Numbered from the stretch's first letter, positions 9,053 through 18,023 are shown. The stretch: DNA of 64,000 nt from Sphingopyxis sp. USTB-05 (GCF_023822045.1 NZ_CP084712.1:3038001-3102000), one strand, 5' to 3'. The notes: generated by a model from the sequence alone, not told the origin. Numbers and translations: made by a program.

Positions 9053-10581
9053 TCATCGAGCCCGGGCATATATCGCTCGCCGACTGGCGTGAAATCTATG
9101 AGGGCGCGAGCGCTGAACTAAGCGACGGAGCATGGGAAGCGATCGACGCGAGCGTTGCCGCGGTCGCGCGTATCGTTGCGAAAGGCGCGCCCGTCTATGG
9201 CATCAACACCGGCTTCGGAAAGCTAGCGAGCGTGCGTATCGCCGACGACGATCTGGCGACGCTCCAGCGCAATATCGTGCTCAGCCATGCCGCGGGCACC
9301 GGCGCTCCATCACCGACAAAGGTCGTGCGGCTGATGATGGCGCTGAAGCTTGCGAGCTTCGGCATGGGCGCCTCGGGCGTGCAACGCGAAACCGTCGCGA
9401 TGATCGAGGCAATGCTGGCGAAAGGCCTCACCCCCGTGGTCCCGTCGCAGGGTTCGGTGGGCGCGAGCGGTGACCTTGCGCCGCTGTCGCATATGGCCGC
9501 CGCGATGATCGGCGTCGGGGCGATCGAGGTCGGCGGCAAGACGTTGCCCGCCGCCGAAGCGCTGGCGCAGGCCGGCCTGGCGCCGCTCGACCTTGGTCCG
9601 AAGGAAGGCCTTGCGCTTTTGAACGGTACGCAATTTTCGACCGCCAATGCGCTCTCGGGCCTGTTCCGCGCCGAGACCGTCTTCCGCTCGGCGCTCATCA
9701 CCGGCGCGCTTTCGACCGAGGCCGCGAAAGGCTCCGACGCCCCCTTCGACGCGCGCATCCACGCATTGCGCGGCCATGCGGGCCAGCGCGAGGTCGGCGA
9801 CACGTTGCGCACTTTGATGGCCGGATCGGCGATCCGCGCCTCGCACGCCATCGACGATCCGCGCGTGCAGGACCCCTATTGCCTCCGCTGCCAGCCGCAG
9901 GTGATGGGCGCCGTGCTCGATCTGCTGCGACAGGCCGCAACGACGCTCGGCATCGAGGCCAATGGCGTTTCGGACAATCCACTGATCTTTGCCGGAGCTG
10001 GTCCGTTTGGGGACGAGGCACTATCGGGCGGCAATTTCCACGCCGAGCCCGTCGCCTTTGCCGCCGACATGATCGCGATGGCCTTGTGCGAGATCGGCTC
10101 GATTTCGGAGCGGCGGATCGCGATGCTCGTCGATCCCGCACTTTCGGGTCTGCCGGCCTTCCTCACGCCGCGTCCCGGCCTCAACTCGGGCTTCATGATC
10201 CCGCAGGTCACCGCCGCCGCGCTCGTCAGCGAGAATAAGCAGCGCGCCTATCCCGCCAGCGTCGACTCGATCCCGACCTCGGCCAATCAGGAGGATCATG
10301 TGTCGATGGCCGCACACGGCGCGCGCCGCCTGCTCGACATGGCCGACAATGTCAGCGCGGTGATCGGCATCGAATTGCTCGCGGCGTGCCAGGGCATCGA
10401 CTTCCACGCGCCGCTGAAATCGAGCGATGCGCTGGAGGCGGCGCACAAGCATCTGCGCGCCGAGGTGCCGACGCTCGAAGACGACCGGCATTTCCATCCC
10501 GATATGGAGGCCGCAACCGCGCTGATCCGCACCGGCAGCCTCGTCGCTGCCGTACCCGCCAGCCTGCCGGGCGTAGGCTGA
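9049..10581 (+). CDS. hutH: Histidine ammonia-lyase
   Basis: The 510-residue cytoplasmic enzyme deaminates L-histidine to urocanate. The Ala-Ser-Gly triplet that cyclises to the MIO cofactor is present at residues 139-141 within [14 protein letters not shown]. Other family blocks are [11 protein letters not shown] and [13 protein letters not shown]. Length matches HutH of other bacteria. It overlaps hutI by ATGA and hutG by TGATG, which suggests translational coupling throughout the operon. Confidence 0.96.
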   Translation: MIIEPGHISLADWREIYEGASAELSDGAWEAIDASVAAVARIVAKGAPVYGINTGFGKLASVRIADDDLATLQRNIVLSHAAGTGAPSPTKVVRLMMALKLASFGMGASGVQRETVAMIEAMLAKGLTPVVPSQGSVGASGDLAPLSHMAAAMIGVGAIEVGGKTLPAAEALAQAGLAPLDLGPKEGLALLNGTQFSTANALSGLFRAETVFRSALITGALSTEAAKGSDAPFDARIHALRGHAGQREVGDTLRTLMAGSAIRASHAIDDPRVQDPYCLRCQPQVMGAVLDLLRQAATTLGIEANGVSDNPLIFAGAGPFGDEALSGGNFHAEPVAFAADMIAMALCEIGSISERRIAMLVDPALSGLPAFLTPRPGLNSGFMIPQVTAAALVSENKQRAYPASVDSIPTSANQEDHVSMAAHGARRLLDMADNVSAVIGIELLAACQGIDFHAPLKSSDALEAAHKHLRAEVPTLEDDRHFHPDMEAATALIRTGSLVAAVPASLPGVG

Positions 10582-11384
10582 TGGATTGGCTGCGCGTCCA
10601 TCGCGGCGACGCGCCGCTCGTTATTTCCTTCCCACACGGCGGGACCGATCTGGCGGGTCTCGACGAGCAGTTCGTCTCACCCTGGCACGCGCAGATCGAC
10701 ACCGACTGGTGGATCGCCGAGCTCTACGCCTTCGCCGCCGATCTGGGCGCAACGCTGGTCGCGACCGACATCTCGCGCAGCGTGATCGACATGAACCGCG
10801 ATCCCTCCGGCGCGTCGCTCTACCCCGGACAGGCGACGACCGAGCTGTGCCCGACGACGACCTTTGACGGAGATGCGCTCTATCGCTTTGATCCACCGGA
10901 CGAGCCAGAGATCATGCAGCGGCTGAACTCTTACCACCGACCGTATCACGATATGCTGACACGGGAACTCGACCGCCTGCAATCGGCGCATGGCCGCGTC
11001 GTCCTCTATGACGCGCATTCGATCCGCAGCCATGTCCCGCGCCTGTTCGACGGCGAACTGCCGCAGTTCAACATCGGCACCAATGGGGGCGCGACCTGTG
11101 CGCCCGAGCTGGAAACCATCGTTGCGAACATCTGCGCCGCGAGCGGCCGCAGTCATGTCGTCAACGGCCGTTTCAAGGGTGGTTGGACAACGCGCCACTA
11201 TGGCCGCCCCGACGACGGCATTCATGCCATCCAAATGGAATTGGCACAGCGCGGCTACATGACCGAACCCGAACCGATCACCCACGCCAACTGGCCATCC
11301 ACCCTTGCCCCCAATCCCGCGATCCGGCCCGTGCTGGAGCAAGTGATCGCCGCGACCCTCGATTTTGCGAAAGGACATTCATGA
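10581..11384 (+). CDS. hutG: N-formylglutamate deformylase
   Basis: The 267-residue protein hydrolyses N-formylglutamate to glutamate and formate, the last step when HutF is used. Family motifs include [42 protein letters not shown] and [14 protein letters not shown]. Its ATG overlaps the hutH stop (TGATG) and its stop overlaps hutU (ATGA). The pairing of hutF and hutG shows the organism uses the two-step deiminase/deformylase route rather than a formiminoglutamase. Confidence 0.94.
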   Translation: MDWLRVHRGDAPLVISFPHGGTDLAGLDEQFVSPWHAQIDTDWWIAELYAFAADLGATLVATDISRSVIDMNRDPSGASLYPGQATTELCPTTTFDGDALYRFDPPDEPEIMQRLNSYHRPYHDMLTRELDRLQSAHGRVVLYDAHSIRSHVPRLFDGELPQFNIGTNGGATCAPELETIVANICAASGRSHVVNGRFKGGWTTRHYGRPDDGIHAIQMELAQRGYMTEPEPITHANWPSTLAPNPAIRPVLEQVIAATLDFAKGHS

Positions 11385-13060
11385 CCACCCGCCCCCTGAA
11401 TCCAAGACTCGATAACAGCCGCGTGATCCGCCCGGCCACCGGCAGCGAGATCAGTGCGAAAAGCTGGCTCACCGAAGCGCCGATGCGGATGCTGATGAAC
11501 AATCTGCACCCCGACGTCGCCGAAGCACCGCACGAACTCGTCGTCTATGGCGGCATCGGCCGCGCCGCGCGCGACTGGGAAAGCTATGACAAGATCGTCG
11601 AGACGCTGAAGCGGCTCGAAGGCGACGAGACTTTGCTCATTCAGTCGGGCAAACCCGTCGGTGTCTTCCGCACTCACGAAAACGCTCCGCGCGTCCTGCT
11701 CGCCAATTCGAACCTCGTCCCCGAATGGGCGAATTGGGAGCATTTCCATGAGCTCGATAAAAAGGGCCTGATGATGTACGGCCAGATGACGGCCGGAAGT
11801 TGGATTTATATCGGCAGCCAGGGCATCGTTCAGGGCACCTACGAAACCTTCGTCGAAATGGGCCGTCAGCATTATGGCGGCAGTCTAGCGGGGCGCTGGC
11901 TGCTCACCGCCGGGCTGGGCGGCATGGGCGGCGCGCAGCCGCTCGCGGCCGTGATGGCGGGCGCGAGCTGTCTTGCGATCGAATGCCAGCCGAGCCGCAT
12001 CGAGATGCGCCTGCGCACCGGATATCTCGACAAGCAGGCGAACAGCATCGACGAAGCGATCGCAATGATCGAGGCGAGCCATGCCGAGGGCAAGCCCGTG
12101 TCGGTCGGCCTGCTCGGCAACGCCGCGGAGATCCTGCCGGAGATGGTCCGCCGCGGCATTCGTCCCGACCTGCTCACCGACCAGACCTCAGCGCACGATC
12201 CGGTCAACGGCTACCTCCCCGCCGGCTGGAGCCTCGACCAATGGTTTTCGAAACGCGAGAGCGATCCCGTCGCGGTCGCCAAGGCCGCGAAGGCGTCGAT
12301 GGCCGTGCATGTTCAGGCGATGCTCGACTTTCAGGCCGCGGGCGTCCCGACAACCGACTATGGCAATAATATCCGGCAGATGGCCAAGGATGAGGGCGTC
12401 GAAAATGCGTTCGACTTCCCGGGCTTCGTCCCGGCCTATGTCCGCCCGCTCTTCTGCCGCGGCATCGGTCCGTTCCGCTGGGCGGCGCTGTCGGGCGATC
12501 CCGAGGATATCTACAAGACCGACGCCAAGGTGAAGGAACTGCTTCCCGACAATGCTCACCTTCACAACTGGCTCGACATGGCGCGCGAGAAGATCCAGTT
12601 CCAGGGCTTGCCCGCACGCATCTGTTGGGTCGGCCTCGGCGACCGCCACCGGCTTGGCCTCGCCTTCAACGAGATGGTCGCCAACGGCGAGCTCAAAGCT
12701 CCGGTCGTGATCGGCCGCGACCATCTGGATTCAGGTTCGGTCGCCAGCCCCAATCGCGAGACCGAGGCCATGCGCGATGGCAGCGATGCCGTCAGCGACT
12801 GGCCGCTGCTCAACGCGCTTCTCAACACCGCGAGCGGCGCCACCTGGGTGTCGCTCCACCACGGCGGCGGGGTCGGCATGGGTTATTCGCAGCACAGCGG
12901 CATGGTGATCGTCGCCGATGGCACGCCCGAGGCGGCGAAGCGGCTTGAGCGCGTGCTGTGGAACGATCCCGGCACCGGCGTGATGCGCCACGCCGATGCG
13001 GGCTATGACATCGCGATCGACTGCGCGCGCGAAAAGGGACTCGACCTGCCAAGCGTTTAG
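11381..13060 (+). CDS. hutU: Urocanate hydratase
   Basis: The 559-residue NAD-dependent enzyme converts urocanate to imidazolonepropionate. Family blocks are [16 protein letters not shown], the glycine-rich NAD-binding [12 protein letters not shown] and the C-terminal [17 protein letters not shown]. The ATG at 11381 shares ATGA with the hutG stop, which fixes the start against a longer upstream frame. It is the last gene of hutIHGU, and a hairpin follows at 13100. Confidence 0.96.
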   Translation: MTTRPLNPRLDNSRVIRPATGSEISAKSWLTEAPMRMLMNNLHPDVAEAPHELVVYGGIGRAARDWESYDKIVETLKRLEGDETLLIQSGKPVGVFRTHENAPRVLLANSNLVPEWANWEHFHELDKKGLMMYGQMTAGSWIYIGSQGIVQGTYETFVEMGRQHYGGSLAGRWLLTAGLGGMGGAQPLAAVMAGASCLAIECQPSRIEMRLRTGYLDKQANSIDEAIAMIEASHAEGKPVSVGLLGNAAEILPEMVRRGIRPDLLTDQTSAHDPVNGYLPAGWSLDQWFSKRESDPVAVAKAAKASMAVHVQAMLDFQAAGVPTTDYGNNIRQMAKDEGVENAFDFPGFVPAYVRPLFCRGIGPFRWAALSGDPEDIYKTDAKVKELLPDNAHLHNWLDMAREKIQFQGLPARICWVGLGDRHRLGLAFNEMVANGELKAPVVIGRDHLDSGSVASPNRETEAMRDGSDAVSDWPLLNALLNTASGATWVSLHHGGGVGMGYSQHSGMVIVADGTPEAAKRLERVLWNDPGTGVMRHADAGYDIAIDCAREKGLDLPSV

Positions 13061-13099
13061 CGCTTGTTTCAGTTGCGCCGAAACAGCTTCGCATTCTAA

Positions 13100-13126
13100 G
13101 GCTCTCCCCACACCAAGGGGAGAGCC
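13100..13126 (+). terminator. Hairpin after hutU that also covers the next ribosome site
   Basis: GGCTCTCCCC and GGGGAGAGCC form a perfect 10-bp stem with a 7-base loop, 40 bases after hutU. No T-run follows on the plus strand, so rho-independent termination would be weak. The right arm contains GGGGAGAG, the apparent Shine-Dalgarno of the acyl-CoA dehydrogenase gene starting at 13135, so the stem may instead limit its translation. Confidence 0.5.
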
Positions 13127-13134
13127 AAAAGCCG

Positions 13135-14298
13135 ATGTCCGAAGCGCAGTCGCAGAGCCACCCGGAAATCCGCGATGCAGTGCGCAGGCTCTGCGCCGAA
13201 TTTCCCGGCGAATATTGGCAGCGGCTTGACCGCGATCGCATCTATCCGACCGAATTTGTCCGCACGTTGACCGAGGCGGGGTTCCTCTCGGTCCTTATCC
13301 CGGAACAATATGGCGGATCGGGCCTGGGGCTGAGCGCCGCAACCGCGGTGCTCGAGGAAATCCATCGTTCGGGCTGCAACGGCGGTGCGTGTCACGCACA
13401 GATGTACACGATGGGCACGCTGCTCAAACACGGATCGGACGCGCAGAAACAGGCCTATCTTCCCGCCATCGCCAGCGGCGAACTGCGGCTGCAGGCCTTC
13501 GGCGTCACCGAACCGACCGCAGGCACCGACACCACGCGCATCCGCACCTTTGCCAAGCGGGTCGGCGACAAATATATCGTCAACGGCCAGAAAATCTGGA
13601 TCAGCCGTGCCGAACATTCCGACCTGATGGTCCTGCTCTGCCGCACCACCCCGCGCGAGGAGTGCGCGAAGCCCTCCGACGGGATGAGCGTCCTCCTCGT
13701 CGACATGCGCGAGGCGCAAGGGAACGGCCTCACCATTCGCCCCGTCCGCACGATGCTCAACCATGCGACGACCGAATTATTCTTCGACGACCTTGAGGTT
13801 CCCGCCGCCAACCTGATCGGCGAGGAGGGCAAGGGCTTTCGCTATATCCTGTCGGGCATGAACGCCGAACGCATCCTGATCGCATCCGAATGCATCGGCG
13901 ACGGCCGCTTCTTCATCGACCGCGCCACGGCCTATGCGAAGGACCGCTCGGTCTTCGGCCGCGCCATCGGAGAAAACCAGGGCGTACAGTTCCCGATCGC
14001 GCGCGCTTATGTACAGGTCGCCGCAGCGGCCGAGATGGTCGACAAGGCGGCGCGCCTGTTCGACGCCGGGCAGGATGGCGGGACCGAGGCGAATATGGCG
14101 AAGATGCTCGCATCCGAGGCGAGCTGGTACGCCGCCGATATGTGTGTCCAGACGCACGGCGGCTTCGGCTTTGCCGAGGAATATGACATTGAGCGCAAAT
14201 TCCGCGAGACGCGGCTCTATCAGGTCGCGCCGATCAGCACGAATTTGATCCTGAGCCACGTCGCGACCCACGCGCTCGGTCTGCCCAAAAGTTTCTGA
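13135..14298 (+). CDS. Acyl-CoA dehydrogenase family protein
   Basis: The 387-residue flavoprotein has the ACAD domain order: N-terminal helical domain, beta domain with FGVTEPTAGTDT and GQKIWISRAEHSD, and C-terminal helical domain with GGFGFAEEYDIERKFRETR, which carries the likely catalytic glutamate region. It would oxidise an acyl-CoA to the enoyl-CoA. The next gene, a MaoC-type dehydratase, starts inside its stop codon (TGATG), so the two probably act on the same CoA thioester. The substrate is not evident. The ATG at 13135 follows GGGGAGAG by 10 bases. Confidence 0.9.
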   Translation: MSEAQSQSHPEIRDAVRRLCAEFPGEYWQRLDRDRIYPTEFVRTLTEAGFLSVLIPEQYGGSGLGLSAATAVLEEIHRSGCNGGACHAQMYTMGTLLKHGSDAQKQAYLPAIASGELRLQAFGVTEPTAGTDTTRIRTFAKRVGDKYIVNGQKIWISRAEHSDLMVLLCRTTPREECAKPSDGMSVLLVDMREAQGNGLTIRPVRTMLNHATTELFFDDLEVPAANLIGEEGKGFRYILSGMNAERILIASECIGDGRFFIDRATAYAKDRSVFGRAIGENQGVQFPIARAYVQVAAAAEMVDKAARLFDAGQDGGTEANMAKMLASEASWYAADMCVQTHGGFGFAEEYDIERKFRETRLYQVAPISTNLILSHVATHALGLPKSF

Positions 14299-15140
14299 TG
14301 GACGACTATTCCGCCTGGGTCGGTCGCAGCGAAACGCGCGTAGATGTCGCCACCGCTGCCCCGCTCGCTGGCCTCGCCGCGCTGCTCGATCATGACGTTT
14401 CGCCATGGGTTCCCGGCGAAGTGCCGCCGCTTGGTCATTGGCTCTATTTCCTGCCCGATGCGCGCCAGTCGGTGATCGGCGAGGATGGCCATCCGCGCCG
14501 TGACGGCACGGGTCTGCTGCCCCCCGTTCCTCTCCCCCGCCGCATGTGGGCGGGAAGCCGCATCGACTTCCTCGCGCCGGTCGCGGTGGGCGCCGCGCTG
14601 ACCCGCGTCACGACGATCGAGGCGATCAAGCCCAAACGCGGCGCGAGCGGGGACCTCCTATTCGTTACCCTGCGTCACGACATTGCGGCGGACGGCGTCG
14701 CCGCGATCCGAGAGGAACAGGACATCGTCTTTCGCGAACCCGCGCCGACGGTTCCCGCGCCCGCCGCCCTTCCGGTCGCCCCGCCAGAATCCGAGCCCGC
14801 CGACGCGGTGCGCAGCCTGACGCCCGACCCGGTACTGCTGTTCCGCTACTCGGCGCTTACCTTCAACGCGCACCGCATCCACTATGACCGCGACTATGCC
14901 CGCGATATCGAGGGTTATGCCGGTCTCGTCGTCCACGGTCCGCTGATCGCGACCTTGTTGATGGATCATTTCCTGCAATCCACGGCTGGCGCGAAGCCGC
15001 GCCATTTCCGCTTCCGCGCCGAAGCGCCTCTCGTCGACGGCGCGCCCTTCGACCTCTGCCTTGCCCGCGATGGCAACACCGCGCGCTTGTGGGCGCGTGA
15101 CGCGGCGGGGCGTGCAACGATGCGCGCGGATATCGGCTGA
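14298..15140 (+). CDS. MaoC/FAS1-type dehydratase (mesaconyl-C4-CoA hydratase-like)
   Basis: The 280-residue protein has an N-terminal FAS1-like dehydratase half (WLYFLPDARQSVIGEDGHP, PPVPLPRRMWAGSRIDF) and a C-terminal MaoC hot-dog half in which FNAHRIHYDRDYARD and VVHGPLIATLL hold the conserved Asp/His-type hydratase site. This layout matches mesaconyl-C4-CoA hydratase and HTD2-like proteins. It is coupled to the acyl-CoA dehydrogenase by TGATG, suggesting consecutive oxidation and hydration of a short or branched acyl-CoA. The specific substrate is inferred only. Confidence 0.82.
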   Translation: MDDYSAWVGRSETRVDVATAAPLAGLAALLDHDVSPWVPGEVPPLGHWLYFLPDARQSVIGEDGHPRRDGTGLLPPVPLPRRMWAGSRIDFLAPVAVGAALTRVTTIEAIKPKRGASGDLLFVTLRHDIAADGVAAIREEQDIVFREPAPTVPAPAALPVAPPESEPADAVRSLTPDPVLLFRYSALTFNAHRIHYDRDYARDIEGYAGLVVHGPLIATLLMDHFLQSTAGAKPRHFRFRAEAPLVDGAPFDLCLARDGNTARLWARDAAGRATMRADIG

Positions 15141-15390
15141 TGGCGCGGCCATTCCCGAGCATATTCCTCGCGAAAGTCGGCGCGAGGCGGATTTCGGACT
15201 GATCAGCATGCGCGAACGCGCCGAACGGATCGGCGGCAAATTCGCAATCGACAGCGCACCCGGAAAGGGCACGATGGTGTCGCTGAGCGTGGCGGCTAAC
15301 CTCGTCTACAAGCACTCCCGACGTGCAGGCCTTTGGAAACGGCTCAAGGATTATTTCGCCGGCGGTACTTACGATTCTCGTCCCGACTGA
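15141..15390 (+). pseudogene. C-terminal remnant of a sensor histidine kinase
   Basis: An open frame ending at 15390 contains DFGLISMRERAERIGGKF followed by an SAPGKGTMVSLSV block (about 15190-15297). This is the G-box end of a HATPase_c domain of the NarX/DegS type (GLxxMRERAxxxGG, PGxGT). The dimerisation domain, N and F boxes and any sensor region are missing, and the frame upstream runs through the end of the dehydratase gene without a credible start. It is therefore a decayed 3' fragment, probably left by a deletion. It sits directly upstream of the secreted-protein cluster. Confidence 0.7.
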
Positions 15391-15584
15391 CCTCCGCAAA
15401 TCCCCCTACGGGGATCATCTGGGTATTTCTCCACGCCCGACATTGTGAATTCGCAAAGCGGGCGAGGCATCGGCGGATCATGATCGCCTTGTTCGCACCG
15501 ATGCGGACGGAGTCGGGGAGGATCCGCATCAGCAATGCCGTTCGGGCATCGCGAGCCATCCCCTTTTATCGAGAGGAAGAAGTC
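15391..15584 (+). promoter_or_regulatory. Upstream region of the secreted-protein operon with three palindromes
   Basis: This 194-base stretch has no gene. It contains ATCCCC-CTAC-GGGGAT at 15400-15415, the palindrome GATCATGATC at 15476-15485, and a small hairpin ATGCC-GTTCG-GGCAT at 15535-15549. GAGAGGAAGA at 15571-15580 is a strong ribosome site for the gene at 15585. No convincing sigma70 boxes could be named. The first palindrome could suit a LuxR/NarL-type regulator, which is inference. Confidence 0.4.
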
Positions 15585-16118
15585 ATGATGAAGAAAGTCA
15601 TGCTGGCGGTGTCGACGCTGGCTCTTGCTGTCACGGCCGCACCCGCCTTCGCGCAGGGCAGCCAAGATCAGGACAACGACAACACCACGACCGGCGCCGC
15701 AGGCGGCCTCGGCAACGACACCACTGTCGTCAACGACCTGATCGATCTGTTTGTACAGGACAATGCGGCCGACACCTTCTCGGACGACGACCAGGACAAT
15801 GACGGCAATGGCTCGGGCAACGGCAATAATTCCGTTGTTGCGTTCCAGGTTCTCACCGCAACCAACACCAACCAACAGATGGACGAACTCGTCGATCTGG
15901 ACGGTGAAGACGACACCGATACGGCTGTCGGCTACAACAGCGGCAACAACTCGGTCTCTGGCAGCGCCTTCGCGGCATATGCCGGTATTCTGAACGCTGC
16001 TTGGAACACGGGCATCAACTCGAATGCCCAGGCTGCAACCAACATCGCAGCACAAGGCACGGTCAGCTTCGGCGACAGCGCTCCGGCCGCAGCCGGCGGC
16101 GGTGGCGGCGACGACTAA
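15585..16118 (+). CDS. Secreted Asn/Asp/Gly-rich protein, candidate fibre subunit
   Basis: The 177-residue protein has a clear Sec signal peptide (MMKKVMLAVSTLALAVTAAP, cut near AFA-QG). The mature part is very rich in N, D, Q, G, S, T and A, nearly free of aromatic and basic residues, without cysteine. GNNSV occurs at 80-84 and again at 120-124, a 40-residue spacing, and DLIDL (51-55) is echoed by ELVDL (101-105). Segments such as TATNTNQQM and NTGINSNAQAATNIAAQ resemble the low-complexity repeats of Fap-type amyloid subunits, without clear homology. Strong ribosome site, operon-leading position and a following hairpin suggest high expression. Function is not established. Confidence 0.7.
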   Translation: MMKKVMLAVSTLALAVTAAPAFAQGSQDQDNDNTTTGAAGGLGNDTTVVNDLIDLFVQDNAADTFSDDDQDNDGNGSGNGNNSVVAFQVLTATNTNQQMDELVDLDGEDDTDTAVGYNSGNNSVSGSAFAAYAGILNAAWNTGINSNAQAATNIAAQGTVSFGDSAPAAAGGGGGDD

Positions 16119-16130
16119 GCGTCCCCCCGG

Positions 16131-16164
16131 ATGGCCGGCCCGGCACCACTGGCGGGCCGGCCAT
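16131..16164 (+). terminator. Strong intra-operon hairpin after the candidate subunit gene
   Basis: ATGGCCGGCCCG and CGGGCCGGCCAT form a perfect 12-bp stem with a 10-base loop, 12 bases after the stop codon of the 177-residue protein. Only TT follows, so it may act as a partial terminator or an RNA-stabilising 3' structure, giving more of the first gene than of the genes downstream. Confidence 0.55.
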
Positions 16165-16199
16165 TTACACCAGTTTCGCTTTCAAGGAGCGCCCGTGTC

Positions 16200-16601
16200 A
16201 TGAAACCCCCGATCGTCCTGCTGCTCATGGCGGGCTTATCAACGCCGGCTTGGGCGCAATCGCCTCCTCCGCAAGCCCAGCTCCCGATCGTGACCCAGGC
16301 GGCTCCGTCCGACATCGTGGTGACCGCGGACGTGCCGGTTCGCGCCGAACGCAAGTCGCCGATGTTGAAGGATGCCGAGCTTGAAACATTGCGCGGCGGC
16401 CAATCGCTCGTGATCACCAATCAGACCATGGACTCGATCGTCAGCGGCAACGTCCTCAAAGGCGACTATACCGCCGGCGCGGTCACGCTGAGCGATTTTG
16501 CGCTGTCCAATTTCAACGGTGTCGGCAATCTTTTGATCAACACCGGTGCGCAGGTGAGTGCCCAGAGTGGTATGAACCTGACCATCAACCTCGGCGATTG
16601 A
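16200..16601 (+). CDS. Small secreted protein with double-glycine leader-like motif
   Basis: The 133-residue protein starts at an ATG preceded by AAGGAG. Residues 1-19 are a Sec signal peptide (cut near AWA-QS). After a proline/alanine-rich stretch comes LKDAELETLRGG (56-67), which looks like the end of a double-glycine leader of the type cut by C39 peptidases. The C-terminal half is hydrophobic and N/G/S-rich, containing GVGNLLINTGAQVSAQSGMN. The GG motif and the LINT block recur in the protein encoded at 17340, so the two are probably related. It may be a minor subunit, nucleator or chaperone; no function is proven. Confidence 0.72.
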   Translation: MKPPIVLLLMAGLSTPAWAQSPPPQAQLPIVTQAAPSDIVVTADVPVRAERKSPMLKDAELETLRGGQSLVITNQTMDSIVSGNVLKGDYTAGAVTLSDFALSNFNGVGNLLINTGAQVSAQSGMNLTINLGD

Positions 16602-16608
16602 GCCCGCG

Positions 16609-17343
16609 ATGCGGCGCATGCGCTTCTTGATCGCAGGCCTGCTGTGTGCCCTCTCCGTCACCCCGGCCACCGCCGAGGTCCGGCTCACCGGTCCCGAAAC
16701 GGGCGGCAATTACCAGCTTCACGTGATGACCTGGTGGGACATCCCTTTCCGTTCCGTCATTCGCCAGCGGTATGATTTTAGCTGCGGCTCCGCTGCCGTC
16801 GCGACCCTGCTCACCTATCATTATGGCGCACCGACATCCGAATCGATGCCGTTCCGTTCAATGTGGGAAAAGGGCGACCGCGAAGCGATCCGCAAAGTCG
16901 GCTTCTCGATGCTGGACATGAAGAATTATCTCGCGACGCGCGGCTACCGCGCCGAGGGATTCCGGATCACCGCCGAACAATTGAAACAGGTCAAGCGTCC
17001 GACGATCGTCCTGATGGACCTTAAGGGCTTCAAGCATTTCGTCGTGATCAAAGGCGTGCGCGGCGATCGCGTACTCACCGGCGATTCGGTGCTCGGCCTC
17101 AACGAATATTCGCTCGCGGATTTCGAGAAGCACTGGAATGGCATTGCGCTGGCGATCGTGGAGGGCGGACAGAAGCGCCCTTCCTTCAATCTCGCCGGTG
17201 ACTGGGGTCCCTGGTCACGGGCTCCCTTGGAAAGAGAAGGGTCGCTTCATGTATCGGTCGGCGATCTGACGACCAACCTTCCCCCTCAGTATCAGCTGTC
17301 GCCGCAGATCCTGCTCGATGTGCGCGTCGGTACCGTGAAATGA
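16609..17343 (+). CDS. Exported C39-family cysteine peptidase (FapD-like)
   Basis: The 244-residue protein has a signal peptide (residues 1-22) followed by a C39 papain-like domain. The catalytic set is intact: oxyanion Gln53, Cys59 in YDFSCGSAAVATLL, His143 in GFKHFVVIKG and Asp159 in LTGDS. Unlike bacteriocin transporters it has no ABC or membrane domains, so it works alone in the periplasm, as FapD of Pseudomonas does. Likely substrates are the neighbouring secreted proteins with double-glycine motifs at 16200 and 17340. The gene begins 7 bases after the previous stop and overlaps the next start by ATGA. Confidence 0.85.
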   Translation: MRRMRFLIAGLLCALSVTPATAEVRLTGPETGGNYQLHVMTWWDIPFRSVIRQRYDFSCGSAAVATLLTYHYGAPTSESMPFRSMWEKGDREAIRKVGFSMLDMKNYLATRGYRAEGFRITAEQLKQVKRPTIVLMDLKGFKHFVVIKGVRGDRVLTGDSVLGLNEYSLADFEKHWNGIALAIVEGGQKRPSFNLAGDWGPWSRAPLEREGSLHVSVGDLTTNLPPQYQLSPQILLDVRVGTVK

Positions 17344-17918
17344 GATCAACCATGTCCCCACGCATCCTCCTGCTCGTCTTCGCGCCCACGCTCCTCGCCG
17401 CGAGCGAGCCGGAGGATGCAACCCTGCTGGCCGAGGCACAGACCGTACCCGACGAAGTGCTCGCCATTCAGCGCGGCGGCTTCGCCTTTCAGGGCATGAC
17501 CATTTCCTTCGGCGCCGATATCCGCAGCTTCGTGAACGATGAGCTGGCGCTCCGCACGATCGTCAGCTGGACGCCGGAAGGACAGACGATCGAACGCTTT
17601 GTGTCGCCGTCGCTGACCGCGGTCAGCGCAGCGCAGGTTCAGGGCGGCATTTTGACCAGCGGCGGCATCACCATGCGGGTGGGCGATGAATCGGTGTTCC
17701 TCGCGAACAACGGACAAACGGCGCTCGTCCAGAGCACCGATGCAATCCAGAATGTCCTGATCAACACCGCCAGCAACGTCTCGTTGAATCAGCAGGTCGA
17801 CGCCGTGCTCGACCTCAGCGGTTATGAAGGTTTCCGCGACGCAATTGCTTCAACCCGGATGAGCGATGCGATCGGATCTGTGATGGGCGCTCAAACGGTC
17901 AGCGCACTCGGGAACTGA
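17340..17918 (+). CDS. Secreted protein with double-glycine motif, related to the 16200 gene product
   Basis: The 192-residue protein has a hydrophobic N-terminus (signal peptide to about residue 21; an ATG at 17352 would give a shorter, typical signal), then VPDEVLAIQRGG (36-47), again a double-glycine leader-like motif. The remainder is rich in V, S, T, N, Q and G with likely beta strands, and IQNVLINTASNVSLNQQ (136-152) matches the LINT block of the upstream small protein. It is translationally coupled to the C39 peptidase (ATGA). A role as peptidase substrate and secreted fibre component is inferred; no known family is recognised. Confidence 0.72.
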   Translation: MRSTMSPRILLLVFAPTLLAASEPEDATLLAEAQTVPDEVLAIQRGGFAFQGMTISFGADIRSFVNDELALRTIVSWTPEGQTIERFVSPSLTAVSAAQVQGGILTSGGITMRVGDESVFLANNGQTALVQSTDAIQNVLINTASNVSLNQQVDAVLDLSGYEGFRDAIASTRMSDAIGSVMGAQTVSALGN

Positions 17919-17958
17919 ACGACCCCCCGCCCCCGTTTCGACAGGGACGGTTCACCTG

Positions 17959-17987
17959 GCCCCGCCTCTTCAGGCGGGGCTTCTTTC
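17959..17987 (+). terminator. Rho-independent terminator between convergent operons
   Basis: GCCCCGCCT-CTTC-AGGCGGGGC is a perfect 9-bp stem and tetraloop followed by TTCTTTC. It ends the plus-strand secreted-protein operon 41 bases after its last stop and lies just before the convergent outer-membrane protein gene. Confidence 0.8.
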
Positions 17988-18023
17988 GTTATAACTGCTG
18001 TTCCGAACTTTCGGCGTCGGGAT

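Noticed and set aside
16200..17918. Bacteriocin or RiPP export locus
   Set aside because: Double-glycine motifs and a C39 domain are present, but the substrates have Sec signals, the peptidase is exported without an ABC transporter, and no modification or immunity gene is present.
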